11,379 nucleotides of DNA, taken from contig CALKWT010000097.1 in the NCBI GenBank assembly GCA_938003885.1, positions 1 through 11,379 on the forward strand, written 5' to 3'. The position numbers were made by a program, and so were the translations under genes. Source of the DNA: an uncultured Balneolaceae bacterium (GTDB lineage Bacteria; Bacteroidota; Rhodothermia; Balneolales; Balneolaceae). The first letter of the stretch is position 1, and each line of letters starts with the position of its first letter. Of the stretch, positions 1-7,740 are shown piece after piece. Under the pieces are notes generated by a model that was not told the origin of the DNA, did not search any database, and saw only the letters and a list, made by a program, of their open reading frames with translations.

Positions 1-1
1 C

Positions 2-31
2 TTTATGCTCGGTATCGACTTAACATTTTAA
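2..31 (+). CDS. SusC-like TonB-dependent receptor, extreme C-terminus (partial)
   Basis: Nine codons in frame, FMLGIDLTF followed by TAA at 29-31, form the last visible piece of a gene that begins before the window. SusC/RagA outer-membrane TonB-dependent receptors characteristically end in a beta strand of the form xxLGIxLTF with a terminal phenylalanine used for outer-membrane insertion. A SusD-like gene starts 23 nt later, which is the standard SusC-SusD order. The protein would be the outer-membrane barrel that imports a ligand captured by SusD. The call rests on a very short match plus strong context, so the upstream sequence is needed to prove it. Confidence 0.75.
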   Translation, partial: FMLGIDLTF

Positions 32-54
32 TTGAAGAAGAGGAATCTGTAACG

Positions 55-1812
55 ATGTTGAAATTCATACGCTATACAAAGATTTTGGGACTCGCTGGAG
101 CAGCAACTCTTTTACTGGCCGGCTGTGCAGATAATTTTCTGGATATCGGCCCTAAGGGTGTTTTGACAGAAGATCAGCTGACTGAACCGGAACATATTGA
201 CGGCTTTATTGTTGCCGCCTACGCCTGGATTCCTTCGGCCGGCGCATTGAACGCAACCATGAACCCATGGATCACCAGCTTCCGGTCTGATGATGCCTAC
301 AAGGGGGGCGGAGGGCTGGACGATCAGACCCCCTGGCATCAGATGGAGCTCTTTTCCCAGGTGACATCCAATGTGGGAAATAATGACGGAGTGTGGTATA
401 ACGCCTATCAGGGAATTTCACGGACTCACGAAGCGTTGAACGCCCTGAAGCGGGTGGACGAATCGGAGTACCCTGAAAAACAGGTGCGTCTGGCAGAGAT
501 GCGCTTTCTGCGGGGCTGGATCTATTACAAGTTAAAAAAACGGTACAAGTGGATCCCCTGGTTTGATGAGAACGCCACCTCGGAGGATATTCAGGATCTC
601 TCGAACCGGCCCGAGGGAATGACCGATCTGGATCTGTGGCAGAAAATCTATGACGATTTCAAATATGCCGCCGAGAACCTGCCACCTGTTCAAAGTGATC
701 TGGGAAGGGCAACAAAGTACGCTGCAGAAGGCTTTCTTATCAATACCCTGCTCTGGATGGCATATGAACAGGATGACAATCATCAGCTGGTCAACATCAA
801 CCATTCGCGACTCGAGGAGGCTCTTCAATAGGCCAACAGTAGCCTGGACAGCGGGCAGTTTGAGCTCAATCCCGACTACGCACACATCTTCATGGAGGAG
901 TATGACAATATCAACAATGAGGTGATCTGGGAGCTGAAGTTCTCTTACGATGATGGCACCCCCGACGGAAAGCTCAACTGGGGGAACGGACTTAATTCGC
1001 CCTGGTGGAATCCACACTTCGACTGTTGTGACTTCCATAAGCCTACCTACAATATGGTTAATGCGTTTAAAACAGATGACGGCCTTCCGCAGTTTGACAG
1101 CTTTAATGACGAACATTTTGTAGACCGGGATGCTTTCTTAGAGGAAAGAAAATGGGATCCGCGGATCGGCCATACACTGGCGATACCCGGTTTACCGTGG
1201 AAATATCAGACCGAGTATCTCTATGAGGAGTCGGGATCCCGGCAACCGCAGGTCTATGGCTATCTTCATTCGATGAAAGAGAATGTGAGGACCGACAGCC
1301 CCAGCCTGCACAACGCTTTCTGGATGTATGATGCCAAAAATCAGAGCGAAGTGAGGCTGCCTGAAGTGATGCTCTGGAAAGCTGAAATTCTGATCGAGCT
1401 GGGACGGCACCATGAGGCGCTGCCGATCATCAATCAGCTACGGGAGCGTGCAGCAAACAGCACTGGCCTGCTCCGTTACGCCGACGGGACTCCGACGCTG
1501 GACTACCACATTGAACCGTATAGGGATGGCGTAAATATCAGCTGGACCCAGGAGAATGCCCGGGAGGCGCTTCGTTGGGAACGCAGGCTTGAATTTGCCA
1601 TGGAAGGACGACGCTTTTTTGATCTCGTCCGATGGGGTATTGCAGAAGAGGTGATGAACAACTACTTTGAACAAGAACATACGCGGCCGGGCCGGAGCTG
1701 GCTCGCCCCAGGGCATTTTACAGCTGGCAGAGATGAGTATCTGCCCATTCCCCAGGCTCAGATCAACTGGTCAAAGGGCAATTACGTTCAGAACACGGGC
1801 TACGGATTGTAG
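55..1812 (+). pseudogene. SusD/RagB-family outer-membrane lipoprotein interrupted by in-frame TAG
   Basis: SusD-like proteins are surface lipoproteins that bind glycans and cap the SusC barrel. The N-terminus has a hydrophobic signal with lipobox LAGC (Cys24), followed by the typical DNFLDIGPKG start of the mature protein. The C-terminal half carries the family hallmark ERRLEFAMEGRRFFDL (residues 509-524) and ends with YLPIPQAQI...YVQNTGY, the usual SusD ending. The full frame would be 585 residues, a normal family length. Codon 259 is TAG (829-831), after 258 residues ending EEALQ. The same frame resumes at once with ANSSLDSGQFELNPDYAHIF, exactly what SusD proteins have there, so only one codon is affected. 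A CAG (Gln) to TAG change is the simplest cause. An AGAGGAA Shine-Dalgarno-like stretch (39-45) precedes the ATG. If the stop is real, the product lacks the C-terminal half and is probably non-functional. Sequencing error or partial readthrough remain possible. Confidence 0.9.
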
Positions 1813-1872
1813 CCGGAGAGCAGAATTGTCAAATATTTCAGTGATACAAACCAAAACATATTCCATCGATCT

Positions 1873-4767
1873 ATGAAGTTTTTTCTCAACATTACTATCG
1901 CTTTTTTGTGGCTCTTCACCTATGGCCCGGACGTCAGCGTCCCCCTGGCCTCTGCTCAATCTTCCGGAGACGCCGATTATGACCGCATCGACAGGGAGTA
2001 CGTTCTGGAGTCGACAATGATCGGATATACCGGCCTGGAAGGCAGAATTACGGGCGTGCTGAACCCGGTTCTTCAGGCCGAGCCCGGAGAGGTAGTGAAG
2101 ATTACCATAATCAATGGAGAGCTGATGCCTCACGATATCGCAATGGAGAAACTGGGTATTTCCAGTGAGATTATCCTGGAGGCGGGTGCAACAGCCAGCA
2201 TCGTTTTTGAAGCCCTTGAGGATGATACCTACTTCTGTACCATTCCCGGGCACCGGCAATCGGGTATGGAAGGGCGTTTTGAAGTGGTGGAATCTCTGGA
2301 AGTGGAGCAGGTGACAGGCGTGCCCCCCCGTGATGAGGATGGACGCCCGCTCAATATGACCTTTGAACGGGGCACCCTGGCAGACTGGACTCCGGAAGGT
2401 GATGCCTTTACGGAAACCTCCGTACGCTATGATGCGGGTGACTGGTTCGAAGAGGATACCCGGATTTCCCACGACGGCGATTTTTATGTGAGCAGCGGCG
2501 GAATGACCCATCATGAAGCGACCGGTACCCTCACTTCTGTTCCATTTGAGGTGACCCACCCCTGGGCCTCCTTTTTGGTTTCCGGCGGAGCACTGGAGGG
2601 GACCCGTGTGGAACTTGTGGATGCTGAAAACGATGAAATATTTTTCAAGATAACCGGCAATGGGCATGCGACCCTTCGTCCTGTGGTAGCCGATCTTTCT
2701 GAGCAGATGGGCCGCAAGATCAAGATCCGTATTATTGATGAAGAGACCGGTGCTTCCGACATTCCCTACATCCCCGGAGATGTCTGGGCCCATATCAACT
2801 TTGATAATTTTCGTTTTTACGACTCCCGTCCCGTTTTTACGAATGAGCTGCGTGCCGAAGACATTGTCATTCTGCCGATGCGTGATATTGTAGGAAACAC
2901 GAACGGCCTTTCCGGTGAAGATGCCGCTGCGGCCATGGAGGCACCGGAGGGCTTTACCGTAACTCTCTCTGCCTCTGAACCCGATGTTGTACGTCCTATT
3001 GCCATGGCGATGGATGAGAGAGGCCGCCTGTGGGTAGCTGAAGGCCGCAACTACCCTGTCCGTGCACCGGAAGGAGAAGGTGAAGACAAGATATTGATTT
3101 TTGAAGATACCACTGGAGACGGAGTATTTGACAAGAGAACTGTTTTCATGGAAGGGTTAAATCTGGTAAGCGCCATGGAGGTTGGATTTGGCGGAGTATG
3201 GGTAGGAGCCGCACCTTATCTGATGTTTATACCGATGGACCCTGAAACGGACGCTCCTGCCGGCGAGCCGGAAATTCTTCTGGATGGGTGGGGCTATCAG
3301 GATACCCATGAGACCCTGAACAGCCTGACGTGGGGCCCCGACGGTTGGCTATACGGCTCGCAGGGTATATTTACCCACTCCAATGTGGGCAAGCCTGGTG
3401 CGCCTGATGAAGAGAGGCAGAGGATCAATGCCGGTGTCTGGAGGTATCACCCCATCCAGGATAGGTTTGAAGTGGTGGCACACGGCACGAGCAACCCGTG
3501 GGGAGTAGCCTTTAATGATGTCGGACATGCGTTTATGACCGTCTGTGTGGTGCCGCACCTTTTTCATGTCATTCATGGCGCACGGTATCAGAGACAGGTG
3601 GGGGAGCATTTTAATGAACACACCTATGACGATATAAAAACTGTGGCAGATCATGTTCACTGGGTGGGCGACAGGGGCCCGCATGCCGGGAATTTCCGTT
3701 CAGACGATGCAGGGGGCGGGCATGCCCACGCAGGAGCCATGTTCTACCTGGGCAATTCCCACTGGGGAATGGACCGGGATGCCATCTGGATGAACAACAT
3801 CCATGGATATCGTGTAAATACTGACCAGCTCGAGCGGCAGGGCTCCGGATATACGGCTGCCCACGGCGAGGACTTTGTCTATGCAAATGATACCTGGTCT
3901 CAGTGGCTTGCCTGGCGGATAGATCCGGCCGGCTCGGTGTTTGCCATAGACTGGTATGACAAGAACCAGTGCCACAGCCCCAATCCCGATGTGCATGATA
4001 AGAGCCTTGGGCGCATCTTCAAGATCACTCATGAAAAAGATGAGTGGGTGCAGGTCGATCTGGCTCAGAAAACAAGTCTTGAGCTGGTTGAGCTGCTGAC
4101 CCATGAAAACGAATTTTACGTTCAGCACTCTCGTAAACTTTTGCAGGAGAGAGGAGCAGATGCGCAGGTGCATCAGGCGCTCTGGGAACTGTTTGAGGAG
4201 CAGGAAGAGACACCCCGGAAACTCCGTGCACTCTGGGGCCTGAGTGTGACAGACGCTCTTTCTTCCAGAGATCTTCAGGAGATGCTAACGCACCAGGATG
4301 AGTATATCCGGGGGTGGGCGATACAGCTGCTGATGGATATGGGCACTCCTTCAGAGGAGATCCTGGCTCAATTCGCAGAGATGGCTGCCAGTGACCGTTC
4401 CGCACTGGTACGGCTCCACCTTGCCTCTGCCCTGCAGAAAATAGACCCGGAACAGAGATGGGAAATTCTGGCCGGCCTGACACGGCATGAGGAGGATGCC
4501 GATGACCACAATCTGCCGCTGATGGTGTGGTATGCCGCTGAACCGATGGCAGAACTGGATCCGGAACGCGCAATGGAACTGGCTCTAGACTCCCCGCTGC
4601 CTAACATGGTCGGATATACGACCCGGCGGATCGCCCGAACCGGAACCGAGAGAGGCCTGCAGGCACTGGAAGCTTCCCTTGGCAAAACCGAGAATCCGGA
4701 CTATATCCATACCATCCAGGTAGTCATCGATAGCTATGGATCCGAATCAGCCGTTTCAACAGAATAA
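1873..4767 (+). CDS. Secreted cupredoxin / PVC-type dehydrogenase propeller / HEAT-repeat fusion protein
   Basis: A 964-residue exported protein. Residues 1-28 form a signal peptide (hydrophobic core, ASA-Q cleavage). Residues about 45-139 form a cupredoxin domain with a full type-1 copper ligand set: His87 (MPHD), Cys122 (YFC), His127 (PGH) and Met132 (SGM). Residues about 160-320 (FERGTLADWTPEGDAF onward) look like a beta-sandwich, carbohydrate-binding-like region (inference). Residues about 350-720 match the putative membrane-bound dehydrogenase propeller common in Planctomycetes, Verrucomicrobia and Bacteroidota: APEGFTVTLSASEPDVVRPI (from 357), DTHETLNSLTWGPDGWLYG (477-495), HAHAG (617-621), DKNQCHSPNP (around 700). 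Residues about 730-950 are helical HEAT-like repeats. Family members often end in a CxxCH cytochrome c domain. None is present here, and the copper domain may take its place as electron acceptor. The substrate is unknown; sugar or alcohol oxidation is inference. No clear ribosome binding site precedes the ATG. It lies 60 nt after susD and 9 nt before the next gene. Confidence 0.88.
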   Translation: MKFFLNITIAFLWLFTYGPDVSVPLASAQSSGDADYDRIDREYVLESTMIGYTGLEGRITGVLNPVLQAEPGEVVKITIINGELMPHDIAMEKLGISSEIILEAGATASIVFEALEDDTYFCTIPGHRQSGMEGRFEVVESLEVEQVTGVPPRDEDGRPLNMTFERGTLADWTPEGDAFTETSVRYDAGDWFEEDTRISHDGDFYVSSGGMTHHEATGTLTSVPFEVTHPWASFLVSGGALEGTRVELVDAENDEIFFKITGNGHATLRPVVADLSEQMGRKIKIRIIDEETGASDIPYIPGDVWAHINFDNFRFYDSRPVFTNELRAEDIVILPMRDIVGNTNGLSGEDAAAAMEAPEGFTVTLSASEPDVVRPIAMAMDERGRLWVAEGRNYPVRAPEGEGEDKILIFEDTTGDGVFDKRTVFMEGLNLVSAMEVGFGGVWVGAAPYLMFIPMDPETDAPAGEPEILLDGWGYQDTHETLNSLTWGPDGWLYGSQGIFTHSNVGKPGAPDEERQRINAGVWRYHPIQDRFEVVAHGTSNPWGVAFNDVGHAFMTVCVVPHLFHVIHGARYQRQVGEHFNEHTYDDIKTVADHVHWVGDRGPHAGNFRSDDAGGGHAHAGAMFYLGNSHWGMDRDAIWMNNIHGYRVNTDQLERQGSGYTAAHGEDFVYANDTWSQWLAWRIDPAGSVFAIDWYDKNQCHSPNPDVHDKSLGRIFKITHEKDEWVQVDLAQKTSLELVELLTHENEFYVQHSRKLLQERGADAQVHQALWELFEEQEETPRKLRALWGLSVTDALSSRDLQEMLTHQDEYIRGWAIQLLMDMGTPSEEILAQFAEMAASDRSALVRLHLASALQKIDPEQRWEILAGLTRHEEDADDHNLPLMVWYAAEPMAELDPERAMELALDSPLPNMVGYTTRRIARTGTERGLQALEASLGKTENPDYIHTIQVVIDSYGSESAVSTE

Positions 4768-4776
4768 ATTGCAGAA

Positions 4777-6054
4777 ATGAAGACTCGAACAACGATAAAG
4801 CTGATCCTTGTCGCCCTGACGGGTGCCACCCTGCTTGGTTATGGGATGTTTCAACCGGAAGAGGTGCAGCAGGAGTACCTTGTCCATACCTTCGAGAAAA
4901 TGCAGCTCTCATCCACATTCTACGCCGAAGGGGGTGGAATTGGTGACCTGAACGGAGACGGGCAGTTGGATGTGATATGCGGTCCCTACTGGTACGAGGG
5001 GCCCGCTTTTACAGAGAGCCACGCCTATTATGAACCTGTGGAATTTGATCCCCTCCACTACTCCGATCACTTTATTGCAGAGGTAGCGGATGTAAACGGG
5101 GACGGCCGCGAAGATATTCTTGTGATCGGTTTCCCCGGACAGGAAGCGTGGTGGTTCGAAAACACAGGGGATGCAGCAGAGTACTGGCCCCGACATCTGA
5201 TCCAGCCGCAGGTCGACAATGAATCTCCCGCCTTTGTGGATCTGGATGGCGATGGACTACCCGAAATGATATTTCACCGGGATGGATATGTAGGGTACGC
5301 CTCCATGCCTGAAGGGGACCCCACAGAGCCCTGGCCCTTCACAGCCATTTCAGAACAGCGGGATCTCGGACACTTTACCCACGGGCTGGGCGTGGGAGAT
5401 ATCACCGGAAACGGCTATATGGATTTTATGATGGCCGATGGATGGTGGGAGAACCCCGGTACGTTGTGGGATGGCGTGACTCCCTGGCCGTTTCATCCTT
5501 TTGATTTTGCGCCTGGTGGAGCACAGATGCACGCGTACGACCTGGACGGCGACGGCCTGAACGATGTGATTACCAGTCTGGATGCTCACGGGTGGGGCCT
5601 GGCGTGGTACCGGCAGATCCGAAATGGCGGGGAGATCACGTTTGAGAGAAATCTGATCATGGGTGAGCATCATGAGGACAACCCTTACGGTGTCCGCTTT
5701 TCTCAGCCTCATTCCGTCGCTCTGGCCGATATGGACAACAGCGGGACTAAAAGTATTCTGACCGGCAAAAGGTGGTGGGCACACGGTCCTGATGGAGATC
5801 ATGAACCCAATGCACCTGCGGTGATCTACTGGTTCAAGCCGCAGCCCGAAACTGATGGAAACGTTGACTTTATCCCCTATCTGATTGATGACGACTCCGG
5901 ATCGGGCGTCGATATTGTGACAGGGGATCTGACCGGAAATGGCTACCCCGATATTGTGACCTGTAACAAGAGAGGGGCATTTATCTTCTTCAACCAGCCG
6001 GAACAGGTAACCCGCAGAGAGTGGGAGGAGGCTCAGCCCGGGAGGATTCACTGA
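4777..6054 (+). CDS. Exported FG-GAP/VCBS-repeat beta-propeller protein
   Basis: A 425-residue protein with an N-terminal hydrophobic signal segment (about residues 6-24; the mature protein probably begins near QPEEVQQ). Seven calcium-binding-loop motifs of the D-x-[ND]-x-[DN]-G type are spaced along the chain: DLNGDGQLD (57-65), DVNGDGRED (105-113), DLDGDGLPE (155-163), DITGNGYMD (208-216), DLDGDGLND (255-263), DMDNSGTKS (318-326, degenerate) and DLTGNGYPD (384-392). This fits a single seven-bladed FG-GAP propeller filling the whole mature protein. Each loop is followed by a strand often ending in WW or WFEN, as in other Bacteroidota FG-GAP proteins. Such proteins bind calcium and usually act as exported ligand-binding or structural proteins, and no catalytic role can be assigned. 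The start lies 9 nt after the preceding stop, so co-transcription is likely. Confidence 0.87.
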   Translation: MKTRTTIKLILVALTGATLLGYGMFQPEEVQQEYLVHTFEKMQLSSTFYAEGGGIGDLNGDGQLDVICGPYWYEGPAFTESHAYYEPVEFDPLHYSDHFIAEVADVNGDGREDILVIGFPGQEAWWFENTGDAAEYWPRHLIQPQVDNESPAFVDLDGDGLPEMIFHRDGYVGYASMPEGDPTEPWPFTAISEQRDLGHFTHGLGVGDITGNGYMDFMMADGWWENPGTLWDGVTPWPFHPFDFAPGGAQMHAYDLDGDGLNDVITSLDAHGWGLAWYRQIRNGGEITFERNLIMGEHHEDNPYGVRFSQPHSVALADMDNSGTKSILTGKRWWAHGPDGDHEPNAPAVIYWFKPQPETDGNVDFIPYLIDDDSGSGVDIVTGDLTGNGYPDIVTCNKRGAFIFFNQPEQVTRREWEEAQPGRIH

Positions 6055-6257
6055 ACGATAGAATGAACATCCCTGTTGAACTGCCGATGAACCGGCTGAA
6101 CGCTGGAGGCCATCCGATCAGAGAGATTGGCCTGACCGCCGTACTTCCGGTCGGGCCTCTCAAAAAGGCCCACCGACGGAGCTTCCCGGCCGATGGCCCC
6201 ATGGATCATAAGTAACCTCACTGAACTCTCCAGGAACCCTTAAAACAATCACTGAAC
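6048..6257 (+). repeat. Three copies of TCACTGAAC around the FG-GAP/DUF1080 spacer
   Basis: The exact 9-mer TCACTGAAC occurs at 6048-6056 (overlapping the FG-GAP stop codon), 6218-6226 and 6249-6257 (ending 4 nt before the DUF1080 start codon). A one-mismatch copy, TCACTGAAA, is at 10090-10098 before the binding-protein gene. The last two copies are 31 nt apart, about three helical turns, which would suit a dimeric DNA-binding protein. No function is known. They could also be remnants of duplicated gene ends, because the first copy includes a His-stop junction. Confidence 0.4.
6148..6175 (+). other. Hairpin in the spacer after the FG-GAP gene
   Basis: CGGT-C-GGGCCT (6148-6158) pairs with AGGCCCACCG (6166-6175): a 10-bp G+C-rich stem with one bulged C and a 7-nt loop (CTCAAAA). 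No T-run follows on either strand, so it is not a classical intrinsic terminator. It could stabilise the 3' end of the upstream message or separate expression of the DUF1080 gene. The remainder of the 207-nt spacer (6055-6261) holds a short open frame at 6063-6215 (50 codons) without a ribosome binding site or recognisable similarity, and I see no convincing promoter. Confidence 0.4.
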
Positions 6258-6261
6258 CGCC

Positions 6262-6921
6262 ATGAAAATTATCTTATTAAACCTGCTCCTGTTTTTTTTG
6301 ACAGCCCCTGCCTCCGTTCTGCCGCCAAATGGATTGCAGGATGAACCGAATAACGAGAAAGAAGTGGAGCTCTTCAACGGCGAAGATCTTACCGGGTGGC
6401 ACGGCAATATGGAGTACTGGCGGGCGGAGAATGGGATGATTGTGGGTGAATTCTCCGAGCTTCCTGCCTCTCAGTTTCTCTATCACAACCAGGTGGTGGA
6501 AGATTTCAGGCTGATCCTGAATGTGCGGACAGTAGATGGCAAGGTGAACAGCGGAATTCAGTTCAGAAGTGAAGCGCTCCCCAATGGCCAGGTGCGCGGT
6601 CCTCAGGCAGACATCGGCGACGGTTTCTGGGGAAAACTGTATGAAGAGTTTGGAAGAGCCTGGTTATGGGAAGGCAATGAGTGTGATCAGCACCATGTAG
6701 AGAAAGAGGGCTGGAATGAATATGAGCTGCTGGCCATCGACAGTTTGACGAAAATAGCCATCAACGGGAAGGTCTGCATGGAGTATGATGATCCGGTGAT
6801 CACCCGTAAAGGTATTCTGGCTCTGCAGCTGCACGCCGGATTCCCTGCCGGGAGGATTGAGTTTAAAGATATCCGGCTGACTTTGAATCCGTCAGACCGG
6901 AGCCTGATCACCGCAGAATAG
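6262..6921 (+). CDS. 3-keto-disaccharide hydrolase family protein (DUF1080)
   Basis: A 219-residue exported protein of the DUF1080 family (Pfam PF06439, now named 3-keto-disaccharide hydrolase). A short hydrophobic signal (residues 1 to about 18) is followed by the family opening LFNGEDLTGW (37-46), ENGMIVG (56-62), NSGIQFRS (96-103), GPQADIGDG (113-121), GKLYEE (124-129), EGWNEYEL (149-156), ILALQLHAG (185-193) and the closing strand IEFKDIRL (199-206). This is a complete single jelly-roll, concanavalin-like domain of normal size. Characterised relatives cleave glycosides previously oxidised at C3 by an oxidoreductase, giving 3-keto sugars. Here the oxidising partner could be the propeller protein upstream (inference), since no Gfo/Idh/MocA enzyme is visible. 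No strong Shine-Dalgarno sequence precedes the ATG. The transporter genes start 30 nt downstream on the same strand. Confidence 0.9.
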   Translation: MKIILLNLLLFFLTAPASVLPPNGLQDEPNNEKEVELFNGEDLTGWHGNMEYWRAENGMIVGEFSELPASQFLYHNQVVEDFRLILNVRTVDGKVNSGIQFRSEALPNGQVRGPQADIGDGFWGKLYEEFGRAWLWEGNECDQHHVEKEGWNEYELLAIDSLTKIAINGKVCMEYDDPVITRKGILALQLHAGFPAGRIEFKDIRLTLNPSDRSLITAE

Positions 6922-6951
6922 AAGAGTTATTTTCAAAACATCCCTACAGAA

Positions 6952-7740
6952 TTGACGAAAGAAGTAACAGCCAACAACCGTTCCTTGCGAGTGGAGAACC
7001 TCTCCAAATCTTTTGGTGGTGTGAAGGCGCTGGAAGGCGTCAGCTTTGAAGTTAAGCCGGGTACCATCCACGCCATCATCGGGCCGAATGGAGCGGGGAA
7101 AACCACCCTGCTCAACTGCATCAGCGGACAGTACAAACCGGAAGGGAGTATCCGTTATGGTGATATTGAACTCACAGATGTCGTTCCTCACAAGCGAATC
7201 GGGCTCGGAATCGCACGTTCATTTCAGCATATTAATGTCTTTACAGGACAGACGGTCCTCGAAAATATGATGGTTGGCGGGCATCACCGGCTCCGGGGAG
7301 GCCTCTTGGCACAGTCGCTTTTTTGGGGCCGCTGGGGCGCACAAGAAGAGGAGAACCGTCTTTACCAGCAGGCGCTGGATCTTCTGGAAAAACTGGGGAT
7401 GGAAAAGCTGGCTCACCTTCCGGCGGGTGAGCTCTCCTATGGAAAACAGAAAAAAGTAGAGATCGGACGGGCGCTGATGGCCCGGCCGCAGCTTTTACTT
7501 CTGGATGAGCCGATGGCGGGTATGGCCCGGGGTGAAAAACAGGAACTGGCGGATTGGATCACTCTTCTGAACAGGGATGAAGGGCTCACCATTTTGATGA
7601 TTGAACACGATATGGGCATTGTTCAGGCCCTTGCCGGAGAGTCGGTGGTCCTCGATTTTGGACGTAAAATCGCAGAGGGGCCACCATCAGAAGTGGTAAA
7701 TGATCCGCGGGTCCGCAAAGCGTATATCGGGGAGGCGTAA
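6952..7740 (+). CDS. livG: LivG-type ABC transporter ATP-binding protein
   Basis: A 262-residue cytoplasmic ATPase of the branched-chain amino acid/amide (HAAT) importer class. Walker A is GPNGAGKTT (44-52) and the Q-loop glutamine is Gln92 in RSFQHINVF. The signature is LSYGKQKKVEIGRAL (161-175), Walker B LLLLDEP (181-187) and the switch histidine His219 in MIEHDMGIV. RSFQ, the EHDM-type switch region and DEPMAGM are typical of LivG rather than LivF. The signature carries Lys where LivG usually has Gln (LSYGQ). The start is taken as TTG at 6952, because no ATG lies in a suitable place. GTG at 6991 would leave only MENLSKSFGG before the core and is a possible alternative. No good ribosome binding site is seen before the TTG. 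The stop overlaps the livH start by 1 nt (TAATG), so translation of the two is probably coupled. The solute is not predictable from this subunit. Confidence 0.92.
   Translation: MTKEVTANNRSLRVENLSKSFGGVKALEGVSFEVKPGTIHAIIGPNGAGKTTLLNCISGQYKPEGSIRYGDIELTDVVPHKRIGLGIARSFQHINVFTGQTVLENMMVGGHHRLRGGLLAQSLFWGRWGAQEEENRLYQQALDLLEKLGMEKLAHLPAGELSYGKQKKVEIGRALMARPQLLLLDEPMAGMARGEKQELADWITLLNRDEGLTILMIEHDMGIVQALAGESVVLDFGRKIAEGPPSEVVNDPRVRKAYIGEA

Noticed and set aside
829..831. Reassignment of TAG as a sense codon in this organism.
   Set aside because: TAG is the natural terminal stop of the SusD frame (1810-1812), the DUF1080 gene (6919-6921) and the binding-protein gene (11348-11350), each at the expected end of homology.
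892..1812. A separate gene starting at ATG 892 (306 residues).
   Set aside because: It is in the same frame as the upstream SusD part, has no ribosome binding site, and SusD homology starts already at 832. It is the second half of one interrupted gene.
1813..1872. A possible promoter or terminator between the SusD gene and the cupredoxin-propeller gene.
   Set aside because: The 60-nt spacer shows no convincing Bacteroidota promoter consensus and no stable hairpin with a T-run.
1771..2793. A 340-codon open frame on the reverse strand.
   Set aside because: It lies almost entirely over the strongly supported cupredoxin domain and middle region on the + strand, and its translation resembles no family. 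It is a composition shadow of the coding strand.
6051..6064. CTGAACGATAGAAT resembles CTGAACGACAGAAT at 8902-8915 (13 of 14 identical).
   Set aside because: There are only two copies, in unrelated positions relative to genes, with no flanking similarity. It is too little to call a repeat element.
6148..6175. The hairpin after the FG-GAP gene as an intrinsic terminator.
   Set aside because: The stem is strong, but no T-run follows on either strand, so it is listed only as a hairpin.
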